Below, piece after piece: positions 21,304 through 32,700 of a DNA stretch of 64,000 nt (within the stretch, counting starts at the first letter, position 1; every line of letters starts with the position of its first letter). The notes under the pieces are model-generated. The model had not been told where the DNA came from and made no database searches. It was given only the letters and a program-made list of their open reading frames with translations. Where the stretch lies: the NCBI GenBank assembly GCA_010093685.1, contig MU006226.1, positions 446,964 to 510,963 on the forward strand, written 5' to 3'. The translations under genes were made by a program, and so were the position numbers. The stretch comes from Ophiobolus disseminans (taxonomy: Eukaryota > Ascomycota > Dothideomycetes > Pleosporales > Phaeosphaeriaceae).

Positions 21304-22498
21304 TTGCAACTCATACCCCACAATTGACGGATACTACCGATTTAGCGCTCGTCGCAGCTCGGACGAATCTCTGGGAGGATCGAATTCCAGGGTTTCTTTC
21401 TGAGTATTCCTCGTGATGCAGAAGTAAACCCTACTAGATTCGTTGCTATGGGTACTTATGGTTGTTGGCAATGTAGCGTTTGAACTTGAGGAAGGAGGAA
21501 ACCGAAGAATGAAGGACAGAGGATAACGCTCGCTCAAGCGATGCGTACAGCAGTATAAAAGGTCTGAACTGATGTAGCTTGGTAAGGACAGGAAGTCGTC
21601 TTGATATCTAAGGCTTGAAGATGACCTTGAGAAGGGATGCAGAACGGCACGGTCACGTCCCGATCTCGGGAGGCCTTCCTTCACCGACACTCCAAAGAAA
21701 CAGCACCGATGCGGTATCTCAAGTCCTGAAATTAAACATGCATGGCTTCACCGGTAGGTATTTTGGGGATGTTGTCGATCAGGAGAGTACCGTGGCGCGC
21801 AAAGCTGAGTTGGTAGGTGCAGGTGGGGTCCAGAATATGTCATAGCATGTCAACATACCTCGCGGTGCATTGAGAAAGCCGGGAAGCGACTGGACCTCTT
21901 GCAGATTTCCATTTCCAGGTTCATTGGCGCCCTGAAACCATGCTCATATCAAAAATTCAGTGCCCCTCCCCGGGCGCTGCAGTACGAAAAAATGGTGTTG
22001 GTACCAGCCCCGGAGTATCTCACCGAGACGCTAAGCTCAGACCGAACGGTGAGGTTTGGTGGAGCATTTCATTGGTCGCACGGACGGTAAGCTTTCGCCT
22101 ACCTAGGTAGGTATTTTTGGGAATAAAGCTAAAATTGCTGCTGGTGTAGTCCTCCGCTGTACACACACCGGCAAGGCTGAAACTTTAGGTAATATCCGGT
22201 ACTGCAGTTGTACCGGTGTGCCGTCGTCGACCGCAGCCGCTCTGCTCGCATGGCGGGAAAAGGATATTGCATTGTGTCGGACAGGCCAGAGAGCCCGGCT
22301 CAGGCGTAGTCGAGCTGCATATGAAAGAGGGTGGGTATCGAAATGTTTAAAGTTCTACACCACAACCTTTACTTTCCTTCATCGTAACCATATCACTCTT
22401 GCTTCAGCACCATTTTCCGCGCTTCTTTGAACTCAACTCCGAGAAACCTGTTTATTCAACAACTTTCTGTTTTTCCTCGACCCAGGTCAAACTAAACA
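21304..22498. other. Divergent intergenic region
   Basis: Holds the promoters of two divergent genes. Several pyrimidine-rich stretches lie just upstream of the 22499 start (for example 22365-22430), typical of ascomycete promoters. I see no extra gene. Confidence 0.5.
22098..22111. promoter_or_regulatory. Perfect 14-bp palindrome CCTACCTAGGTAGG in divergent promoter
   Basis: A perfect inverted repeat about 390 bp upstream of the membrane-protein gene. Related ACCTAGGT cores occur at 19492, about 35999 and 50469 in this window, all outside coding sequence. A protein-binding site is possible; no factor is assigned. Confidence 0.35.
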
Positions 22499-23922
22499 AT
22501 GGAATTCCCTTCAGTTGCGAAATGCCTGGCCACGGAGGAAAAGATTTCTTGCGGGTTGCCAGACAAGTTCGAAGGTGATGGAGATATTGCTGGACCTGGC
22601 GTATGTTCATTAGTATTGCGACACCGTTAAGATCACCAGCTGACGGTTGCTCACCAGGTCTACTTCGCCTTCGTCGTTGCTTCCGGTCTGGCAGTTGGTA
22701 TGGGTTTACTCGGACTGGGCCATGACAGATATGAACATAAACATGGTCCCGCGTAAGTTCAAAAGACAGTTGTTCACGCGAGTATTGACCCTTCCAGGCA
22801 TAAACACGTTCAACGAACCCGAGATCTCATCGACGCCCTTCTGATCAGTCTCGGCGATACACAATTCATAACGTCTATCGCATTGCTGATAACCGTCTTT
22901 TTCTTCAAAGGCTGTACCATCTCTGCCTATCACTACGACCTAGTGTGCAAGTTGGTACTCATATCAAGCGCTTCTCACATCGGATCTATGGCATTCGTTC
23001 GCGGGTATTTCAATAGAGACTGGCTTCTTGCCCTTTTCCGCGCCGGTCTGATGATCGCTTCCCTTGCCTTGGGATGGGCTCTGTTCGTCCGCCGTCAGCT
23101 ATATTCACCTATCTTTCCATCAGCGCCTCCTGTTATTGATATGGAAAACAGTACCAGTAAAGTCAACACTGGCTTAGTCCTGCCAGCGGCTTGCTTTATC
23201 GATCATCCAGGAGCGAATGCTACCACATCTTACAGCAATTTCACCGCCTCGCGGTACTGGACCCGCAACATGACGACCGTTGTCGCGAGCAACTCCTCCA
23301 CTGGATTTACGAACTTGAATAGTTCGGGAATTTCTACCAACGGCACGACGATTCCGAGCTTCTCGCGCTTCAGCACGAACGATGTTCTGAGCAACGGCGA
23401 CGTGATAGCCTATTCCTTCGTCTCCGTCGCACTCGGCTTCACTTTACTAGCAAGCCTTGTGCTTTGGCGTATCAAGGATCCTGAAAAGTCCAAGCAGTCT
23501 CTGATCTGTCACCTAGTTGCTCACGGCCTCCGATTCTTATCATTCTTGATCGTTCTTGGTGTCTGGATCTATGGCCTCCTTACTTTCACAGATTTATGGC
23601 AATGGATGAAAAAGTCTAAGTGGTTCGGTGAAGACGACGCAGAAAAATCATTCAGTTCATTTGGACAGGTGATGCCAGTGGTTATGTTGCTCTTGACACT
23701 CTTCGCCATGCGGGAAGAACATGCCAGTAAGACTTTCTCTTCAGTTCGCGCATAAGTTTTCTGATGAGCGGATGCCGCTTTGGCCTCTCCTCTCCAATAA
23801 GCCTTAAAGCCTCATTATTCGCTAACTATTGTTACTTTCCAGGGACATTGAAAGAAAAGAACGCCAAACACAAGAGAAACAACAGCAACGACTCTGGTGT
23901 CCCCTTGACGGACAACAAGTGA
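22499..23922 (+). CDS. Seven-transmembrane fungal protein, function unknown
   Basis: Exons 22499-22600, 22658-22752, 22798-23726 and 23843-23922 give 401 residues; all junction phases agree. Hydrophobic segments in order: VYFAFVVASGLAVGMG, FITSIALLITVFFF, LVLISSASHIGSMAF, WLLALFRAGLMIASLALGW, then a ~100-residue Ser/Thr/Asn-rich loop with many N-x-S/T sites, then YSFVSVALGFTLLASLVLW, LRFLSFLIVLGVWIYG and VMPVVMLLLTLFAM. The loop is therefore probably extracytosolic and glycosylated. The last exon adds a short basic tail ending LTDNK. The topology is receptor- or channel-like, but I recognise no family motif. Confidence 0.75.
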
Positions 23923-24952
23923 TCAGGAAGTGCGACCGCACGCACAGGTACGCATCTGCTAAATACGCATTGAATAAGACGAATTTCTAATTTCAAACAG
24001 CCAGACCTCGGTCACACGACTCCATGCACTCACCCAAGAGTCGTTCCTTCGTCCACGTACAATTCCGACACAAGACACACCTTCGCCTGAAGCGTCATCA
24101 CATAGTAAAACAAAGGACACAATCGTTTCGACCGAGCATCATAGAGCACAACTCCCTATTCAAGACACACATCATTTACAACATCTCATATGTCCACATC
24201 AACGCACAGCCCCATCTTCCGTCCTAGACGGTCCAAGTGTATCACTACCTGTTATCTTAATACCTCCAATGCACTCCATCAAAAAAAAAACCCCATCCAT
24301 TGAAACAAAGCAATCGCACTCATCTCGTCGTTCAGCATCCGTTCAAGAACCACCAACTCATCCCGACCCGCGAACAACACCCCGACGTACCCCCGCTTCA
24401 ACAACCCACTGGAACCTTGCCGAGAATGCGTCGGACATCGTGCGAGCAAACATACACCTACACTCCAAGCCCCTCATCCCCGCAAACGATGAAGCGTTGT
24501 CCTTGGAGGAGTCAGAACCTTCGAATTTGGCGCAATATCAAGTGGAGAAATACATTTTAGGGTTAAGAAAAGGTAGCACCAGGTATCCTGACTGTACTAT
24601 CAATTCTCTCTTGACCTGAATAGATATGACCGTGCAGGTATACAGTGCTTTGAGTACAGACATTTTGCTTCCGCGTTACGTCGCGTATATAGACAGCATC
24701 GCGGTTTACGAACTTGGCGGCTTTTTATGGCACCAATGTCGTCGCGTTATCGATGGCTCGTGGGTTCTAGGAATTGTGCGTGGCGCGGCTAAGCAACGAC
24801 GGATGTTTGAGGGAGATGTTAAATTCACGATTATGTTTTGGATGGGAGGATCGGAAAGTAATAACGATGATAACAATAACAACAATAACGCTCCTTCAAC
24901 GCCATCGCTACATTCAAACCAACCAAAAGCAAAAACAAGACCCCCGTCTCCA
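23923..24952. other. Convergent intergenic region
   Basis: About 1 kb between two converging genes. Plus-strand open frames at 24269 and 24626 lack any recognisable composition, and the latter runs antisense into the flippase gene. A short AAC/AAT-rich run lies near 24860-24890. Confidence 0.5.
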
Positions 24953-27900
24953 CTACACACCCTGCACCTTCCGATAACTCGGCGGCTTCAACGTGCGCCC
25001 CAAAATCTTAACCGCATACGGCGGCACCAAACTTATCCCCGCTACGACCGCCAAGCGCCACCAAAAGCCCACACTGCCCACAAACGCAAGGTCGAAGTAC
25101 CGGCCCAGGAAAGGCACGCTGCCGAAATATATCCCGCCGGTGCCGACGATCGATGCGATCATGAGCCAGTGCCACGTCGTGACCTCCATGGCCACCATGA
25201 TGAGCTCATTTAGGACGAGGACGGTGAAGGATAGCGAGACCATGCGTAAAAAGATAGGATCGTCGGGGATAGCGGGATCAGATGAAGATGTTCCTTTCCC
25301 AACGAGGATTTGCGATAAGCCTTGGATCATTGAGCCTTGGTATATAGACACCGCAACCCAAATGAAGAACGATTTATAAGACAGACTGCGACCGGTTTTG
25401 AGTTCGGCGTATAACTCCGGGTAAAGATTCGCAACAGACTCATCGACGTCGCGGTCCAGCACGAGACTAAAGACAGGCATCATGGTGTAAATAGTGCTGT
25501 ACCCGACGAGCAACCAGTCTTTGTAGAGGGCGTTGGGTTCGAAGGAAGATGTGCTGGAGTACACGGTTTGGCAGATACTTATGATAAGCCCGCGGTGTAT
25601 AACGAATTGGCTTAGTTTGGCGCTGCGTTTGTACGAATTGCGACCGTGCCAGACGAGCAACTTGGTTAGGTAGCAGAACTGCTCGATGCTAAAGTCCGCA
25701 GCGAGGCTTGCTTGGCGACCTTCTTTGCCGACGATGCCGACGCCCACGTCCGCGGCTTGGATCATGGAGACGTCGTTTCCGCCGTCGCCGATGCAGCATA
25801 CGCGTTTCTTGGTGAATGTGCGGATGAGGGTAGCGACTTCTGCTTTTTGGGTTGGCGAGCACCGGCAGGCGACGACGGTGGGGAGTTGCACTGCGATGGA
25901 GATGAATTCTGTGCGGTAGTGTGTGAGCATTAGGGCGAGGGAGTCGCCGTCGATGAGGAGGCATGCGTCTGTTTTGCCGCGTAGGAAGTCGAGGGACGAG
26001 TGTGCAAGGTCTTTGCGGGTGAGTTTGGCGATGGTGTGCACGTATTGGCCGCGCGCGACAAGCTTGGAGGATACGGCGACGCAGCGGGCGGTTTCGACTT
26101 TGTCGCCTGTGAGCATCCAGATCTTAATGCCGGCGTTGCGGAGGAGTTCGAGGGAGGGCTTGACGTCTTTTTGGAGTTTGTCTTCGACGCCGGTGACGCC
26201 GAGGAGTTCGAGGTCAGATTCGAGGAAGTCTTTTACGACTCGTGCAACGGCGGCGTCGCGGTTGTTGAGGGCTAGCGAAGCTTGGGTGTGCTTGGTGGAA
26301 AAGTCCTGGTATGTTTGTACGGAAAGTTTCTTGCGACCAACAACTAGAGTTCGTAGCCCTTCTCGCGCCATGTTGGCGGTTTCTTCATCGAGCCAATCGT
26401 TGGCGGCGACGATGGAGGTCATGACCGTGTCGGCGCCTTTCTGGTAGAACCAGATCTCGCCGTCTTCATCTGAATGCGATGTTGCTGAGCCTTGGTAGAA
26501 CTTGACGACTATTCCCATGCGCTTCCCTTCTGATGTGAATGGAAATACATTGAGGATGCGCACCTTGACCACAGTGTTGCCGCTGTCGCAGGATTGCAAA
26601 GTCATAGATTCGCGATCGCGGGATAGGAGTTTGAGGCCCACGGCTTCTGTCCAGCGCACAATGGCAATCTCATCAGGCGAGGATGCTTGGTAAGTCGTGA
26701 CTGTCTCACCATTCTCTTCCTCAGTTGTAGGAGTGACGTTGTGACATATCGCCAAGGCCAACACCACATCGCGAACACGAGATCCGATTTCTCTTCGTGT
26801 TCGTGTGGCTGACGTGAGAGGTGTGGTGTAGGCGGATGAGGGCGTGACCAGTGTTGGAGCTTCGCCTGCTGCCGGTGTGAAGCATTGGCGAACATACGAA
26901 GAGACTTCATCCATAGCTTCGTTGGCGTAGGATACCGTGCCGACGTGGATCTTCTTCATGACCATTTCTACTTCGAGTCAGTGCTAGAGACTTCAAGAAA
27001 TGTGACGGATGAGCTACCATTCTGCGTCAGAGTACCTGTCTTGTCACTCAACAGATACTCCACCCGACCCAAATCTTCAGGAATCGTGCTGGTACGCACG
27101 ACCGTGCCTTTGATGCTTTCATCGTGCTCAATGAACCAGGCATAGACTGATTTACCCATATCGAGGTTGACACGCAGTCCAACCGGGACGATCGTCGAGA
27201 ACAGAATCAAGAATCGCATCATGGAAACATACCATTGGCGACCATCAATAACCTGGAACCGAGCAAGCGCGACCAAGACGAACGACAACGACAAAGTGAA
27301 AACACACAGCCATTTGGTCAGACTGTTGATCTCCAGCTCCAGCAGACCTGTTTTTGATCGTGATGGTGATGTGGAAAGAGCTTGTCGCGTCTGCGGGCCA
27401 GTATAGACGACAACAGCAAGCAGACTACAGCTTGATGCAACAACAGTATTAGCCCAGATAGTGTTGTCGATGCTCAATGGGGCTGACTGATTGGGTTCAG
27501 CTGAGGATGCAGCCTCCTCATCAGGGTTGTCATAATGTCGCTGTCGCTTTGGTTCCAGCTCAACGGTACCATAGAACTCATTAACCTTCTTGTCGGGTTT
27601 GCCAGCCACAACGCGCAGCCTCGTATACTCCCCAACTTCCAGATGTTGGGTCAGAGGTGAAGTCAAGCGCAGCTTCCAATCGGTCTCGCCGTCTAGTTGG
27701 TCGGTTCGAATGAAGGCTTCTCCTGACGCGCCAGTAGCCACTGCACTCTCGACCTTTGCAGGACCTTCTGAGTCATCACCAATTAGTGTTGATGAAACAT
27801 CGATGGCGTCAGGCTTGTTATCCGGCAGAGTCGTGTCGGCAGAGTAGCTTTTCAACAAAACCATATCTGCAGGTACCCGCTGGTCTTTGCCCAGTTTGAC

Positions 27901-28917
27901 TACATCGCCCACTTTTAGGCTCTTGGATGGCTTCACAACTTCCCAATAGCTGCACGTCGCCAGTCCCTTGGACGAAATGCGCTGCTCTTCATCTTCAATG
28001 TCGGTTGTGCGGCCTGCTCCCCCCTTCTGCTTTCGTAACTTCTTCTTCCGCTGTGAAGCCTTTCCCGGCGCAACACCATTGCCCATGCTGTTTTCCTCGA
28101 ACTTCAAGACAGTATAGCCTTCTGAATTTGCCTCTGCGTCTCTTCGGCGTCGAGCAATGTCGTCCATGGCTTCCTTCCCCAGTGTAATAGAAATGACGAA
28201 GCCAAGTGGCACAATGTATGTCGAGAGGTAGCCGAGTCGTAAGGCGGGTATAATCTGGGAAAGCGCTACAAGCAAAAAGTACATGTTGATGAAGAAAGAA
28301 AACTCGTTGTACAGCGTCCGCGGCAAAAAGCTCCATGGCGTGTACTTTGCATTGGACACGGCGTTTGCGGGAAACCTCGAGGTCTGTAGCTGGCCGACAG
28401 AAATGGTCCGCTGGGTGGTGGGATCGTGTTCCTCCTCAGCATCCGACCCTGCACCATCGTCGCCCAGTTGTATGCCTCCACTATTTGACCGTGAAGAGAG
28501 GAAGCTTGGCAGACGTATGTTGGAGCCTATTCGCGCCAATGCGCTCGTCTTCCGCTCCTGTCGTCGTCGCCCAGTGTTGGAGGGTAGCAAGGGTACGTTG
28601 TCGTCGCTAGGCTGACCGTAGCTGCCAGCCGAGTTCCTGTTGTGAGCCTCGTCATCGTCCAATAGCCCGCGCAAGTCCTCTTCATCTGGCTCTTGCTTCG
28701 GCCTGTTCGCGCGTAACCTCCCAACCCTCAGATTCCTCAGCGGTATCCTTGCGCCCAGCTCGTGGTATGGTCTCTTCTGTTCTTTCGACTGCCGGCGAGG
28801 CGGAGAAACGGCGGAGCGCGAGTGCGAGGCCAGAGGGTCGAGCTCCTCGAGGTCTAGTTCGAGATCCGAGTCCTCGTCCGGCGCATTCGGCTGGTGGTAT
28901 TGATGAGGGGCCGCCAT
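24953..28917 (-). CDS. NEO1: P4-type phospholipid-transporting ATPase (flippase), Neo1/ATP9 class
   Basis: Two exons, 28917-27018 and 26967-24953, give 1304 residues. The 50-nt intron falls directly after the phosphorylation motif DKTGTLTQN (catalytic Asp 625) and splicing continues EMVMKKIHVG. Other P4 marks: an actuator loop reading LDGETDWKL, nucleotide-domain KGADTVM, CRCSPTQKA, and the hinge GDGGNDVSMIQAADVGVGI. The segment PWSFLPRTLYNEFSFFINMYF places it in the Neo1/ATP9 branch, which works without a Cdc50 subunit. Neo1 translocates aminophospholipids at Golgi/endosomal membranes. The N-terminal ~190 residues are acidic and disordered, making it longer than yeast Neo1 (1151 residues). 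It is divergent from SEC16. Confidence 0.93.
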
Positions 28918-29748
28918 GGCTCACAGGGGAGCATATGGCTTAGGGGTACTGCGAGGGAATGATTCCTCTATATCCTCGACATGTACGGAGTGGTATGGAA
29001 TGTGTATCGCTCCACGCGGCGGCTTCGGGGGTCCGCGGCGATGCGGGAGGTCAAGCTGTATAACGACTCGGCGATTAATAGGCAACGGTTGACGCGCGTA
29101 CGAGCTGGCGCGGAGAGGGAACGTATTGTTTGTTCTGCAGTGTAGGCTGTTTTCTGTATGGAATGCGGATGAGGTTTACAATGAAGATGGGTGGAACGGC
29201 TGTGGCGCATCGGTGAGGCGGTGCAGGCCGAGGCCAGTTGTTGGAGTTCGCCCTGCTTCAATCACCGGTAGGGAACAGCTGGCCTCCCACTATGACTTTC
29301 ACACTTCACTGCGCACCATGAAGCATTGAATTCCGCTTCCTTCTGCTATTTGCGCTTCTCTTACGTCCAGGTCCGACCCTTTTCTTTGCGCCATATGCAG
29401 CGTTAGACTTCCTGCTTCAGTCCACACAGGTAAGGAATGACGTTCATAGGCGCGACTCCTTTCCACGGAACCCACTCCACTCCCATGCTCACCACGCCTC
29501 CTTTCCGCGCTTCCCTCCCTTCTCCGGAAAAGAGGCGTGATTGCGCTTTCCTACGGCAGTGCTCCAACATTTCAACCCCCAACTGCATCGCCCTGCGCCA
29601 AATGGGTGATACATTATCATAATCCGCGCCCAAACACTCATCCCCCGTTGTTCAGGCGCACATCAAGACGCTATATACTGGACACCCCGCTTATACTTCG
29701 AGCAGTACTTTAGATACCCACCCTTTTCACTTTTTTGTAATATTCATC
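28918..29748. other. Divergent promoter region between NEO1 and SEC16
   Basis: 831 bp between two secretory-pathway genes transcribed away from each other. A TATATA-like word lies about 80 bp upstream of the SEC16 ATG (around 29671). No gene is seen. Confidence 0.55.
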
Positions 29749-32700
29749 ATGGACGGCAAACACACGACCAACCCCCCGCAGGCGCACGGCGCTCGTCCCA
29801 CACCTCCGCACTCGTCCGCTTCATGGAATCCTGCGCTGCGCCACGAGAAAGACGAGCCGAGTCCCTCGACTACTACTCATGCGCCTCCCCCTCGGCCAGA
29901 AATTTCGTCGGAAGAGGAAGAGTCCGAGGACGAAGAAGAAGAGGAGGGAAGTGAGGAGGAGGAGGAGGAGGAGGAGGAAGAGGAAGAAGAAGAGGACGAG
30001 GTTCCCGCTGCAACTGCGCCACTTGCGCCTGCACCTGCACCTGTCGCCTCGTTTGACGCTGTGCATGATTCAGATGACGATTCCGAAGACAGCAACGGCC
30101 CCGCACAGCCGCCACAGATCGCACGGCAGCCCCAACCTACTCTTGAGGCACAATTGCAGGTGAACAGTATTGAAGAGGAACCTTTGGTAAATGCAACGCG
30201 ATCGCTCAATATCACCAAACCAGCTGCCGTTTTACCATCCAAAACCAAGTCGAGCGATGAGGAGGAATCGGAAGAAGAAAGTGAAGAGGAGAGCTCGGAG
30301 GATGAAGAGGAGGCGGTTCCTGCCGAGCGTCCAGCAGAGAACTACGAGCACCAAGGAGAGGGAACAGCATTGGAGGAGGCGGTGAACGAGAGTGCTAGGG
30401 TGCCTCTGGTGGCTGAGGTGGCATCTGAAACAGACGACTGGGGAGACTCGGGCGATGCCTTCGATCTTGGTGGACAACCCCAGGATGCACTTTTGCAGAC
30501 GCCACATGCCGAAGCTGGCGGGACGACCATTGGGGACGATGTCATCGGCAACACGAGCGTTGGTGGAAACGCCGGTAACGACATGGATTGGGGCACCGCC
30601 GAAGTAGAGGAGGACTTCTTCGGTCAATCCGCAGGCCAAATCTTGGAGTCCGCACAACCGACAGATCAATCACCTGGCGCACATATTGTGCAAGCCTCAG
30701 AAGCGAAAAACGACTGGGATCTGGAACTTGAACTGGACGAGGATTTTCTACCCGAGACAGAGGATGCTCCAATCCTAGAATTGAGCGACGACGAGGGCTT
30801 TTTGGACGACGAGCCTTCCGTGCCCGTTTCGCAACCAGTGCAGCCAGTCGCTACGAACCGGTATGCGCCACAAACGTCCCAAACATCGACACCAGCTGCG
30901 AGTCCATATGCTCCACAAGGTCAATTCGCAAGTGTACCGCAAAACCCTCTGCAGCGGTCTATAACATCGCCTACAGCAGCCTACAACGGCTACGGTCAGA
31001 ACACGGCTTATCAACAACAGCAAGCAGCTCGTCCGGCAATGGCAAGCTCTGCGCAAAGTTTTGTTGACAAATCAAAAGGAGGTTATGCTTCGCCCTACGA
31101 TCTACCAGACGACATCGTGACTACACGAAAGCGGGCAGCACCTCGGAACACAATTCCAGCTGCGCAACCCACGCCACCTCCACCTCGAACAAGTAGTATG
31201 TCCTCGAGCGCTGGGCCACCGCGTCCCTTACCTTCTTCCAACATGTCCGCTGCAAGTTTATCCCCGCCACCTTCTGGTCACTCCATGCAGGGCCAGATGA
31301 CTGGATTTCCACCCAGCGTCCCTCCCAAGCCCGCGCCGCCGGCGAAGACGGCCTCTAGTGACTTCTTTGCTGAGCTACCGATCACATCTAACTCCAAACA
31401 TAAGCCTCCAGGGCGCCACACTCCATCGCAGGCTACCCCCGCTCAAAGTCCGACCTTACAAGGCCCGCCACAACTTCCTCCCAAGGAGCGCACATCGTCG
31501 TGGTCCGCTCTGAGGAATGAAGTGCTCCCGGAATCTGTTGGTGTGCAGCCCCATTTCAGGCAGCCAGAACAACTGCCCATGTTCCCTAGCCAACCTTCGG
31601 TTCCTGCGCGACAAAACAGCCTTCCTATACCCCAGACTGCACCAGCACCCTCCGCCAGATATTCTCCTGCGCCACCTTCCAATGCTCGATATTCTCCAGC
31701 TCCTCCTGCCCAAGGTTCGAACTCAAGATATTCACCAGCTCCTCAAAGCGCTCAAGGACCGGCACATACCCGGTACGTATCAGAGCCGCCGACCGGGCCA
31801 GCCAGGCATCCTTCGCAAACATACGCTCCACGTACCTCGAGTCCTTTAGCTTTTCATAGCACCCCTCAACCGCGACACGAGCCGATTGTTTCACAAGAAC
31901 CCGTCGTACAGCACCAGCCAGGCCATTATGTCTCTCAGTCTGCAGATGGCATGCCACGTGCGCCCTTTCGAAGTCCGCTGGAAGGGGTTAGTGAAGACAT
32001 GGAGCAAGACTCAACAGCAGGTATCAGGCCTCCTATGACTGCCGAATCGGATACACCACCGTCCAGGAGCACTCCGTCGTCAGTTGTTGGATCGCCGCGG
32101 AAACGGGGAAATTATGCGCCACAACAATTTCAGCCATCGAATTCTGGTGCGCCACCACGGTCTCTCTCGCAGTCGCCTGCAGCGAGCATGAGGCAGTCTG
32201 GGCCTATGTATGGAATGGTGCCAACAGGTACCACCTTTAGTTCACATCAGACTGACTCGACTTCCACTAATGTCATACCGCACCGACGACAAGCTTCGCT
32301 CAACTACGATTGTATCGTCCCCGAGGACGAACGTGCGCACGACGAGCTGCAGCGATGGAAAGGTTACCCGGTATTTACCTGGGGTCTTGGCGGGACCGTG
32401 GTGACGAGTTTCCCCAAGCAGATTCCACGGTACGGCGGCGGTATGACGGCGCCTTTGATGAAGTGTAGTCCTGGAGAGATCAAACTCCAAAGTATCAAGG
32501 ATGTTTTTCCTCTCGCCGAGGACATTGCCAAATTTCCAGGTCCACTCAAGGCGAAAAGCAAGAAGAAGGATGTCGCAGCATGGTTGGCGAAGAAAATCGA
32601 AGGCTTTGAGAGCCGAATGAAAGAGCCTGGTGTGGAACACACCATGAAACCAGACGATTTCAAACGCCTTGAAGAGAAGACCTTGCTTGTGAAACTTCTC

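Noticed and set aside
24626..25213. Plus-strand open frame of 195 codons
   Set aside because: Its second half is antisense to the conserved C terminus of the NEO1 flippase; the first half has no recognisable features.
29821..30248. Long antisense open frames opposite the SEC16 Glu tract
   Set aside because: They are artefacts of the GAG/GAA repeat, encoding poly-Ser or poly-Leu/Phe.
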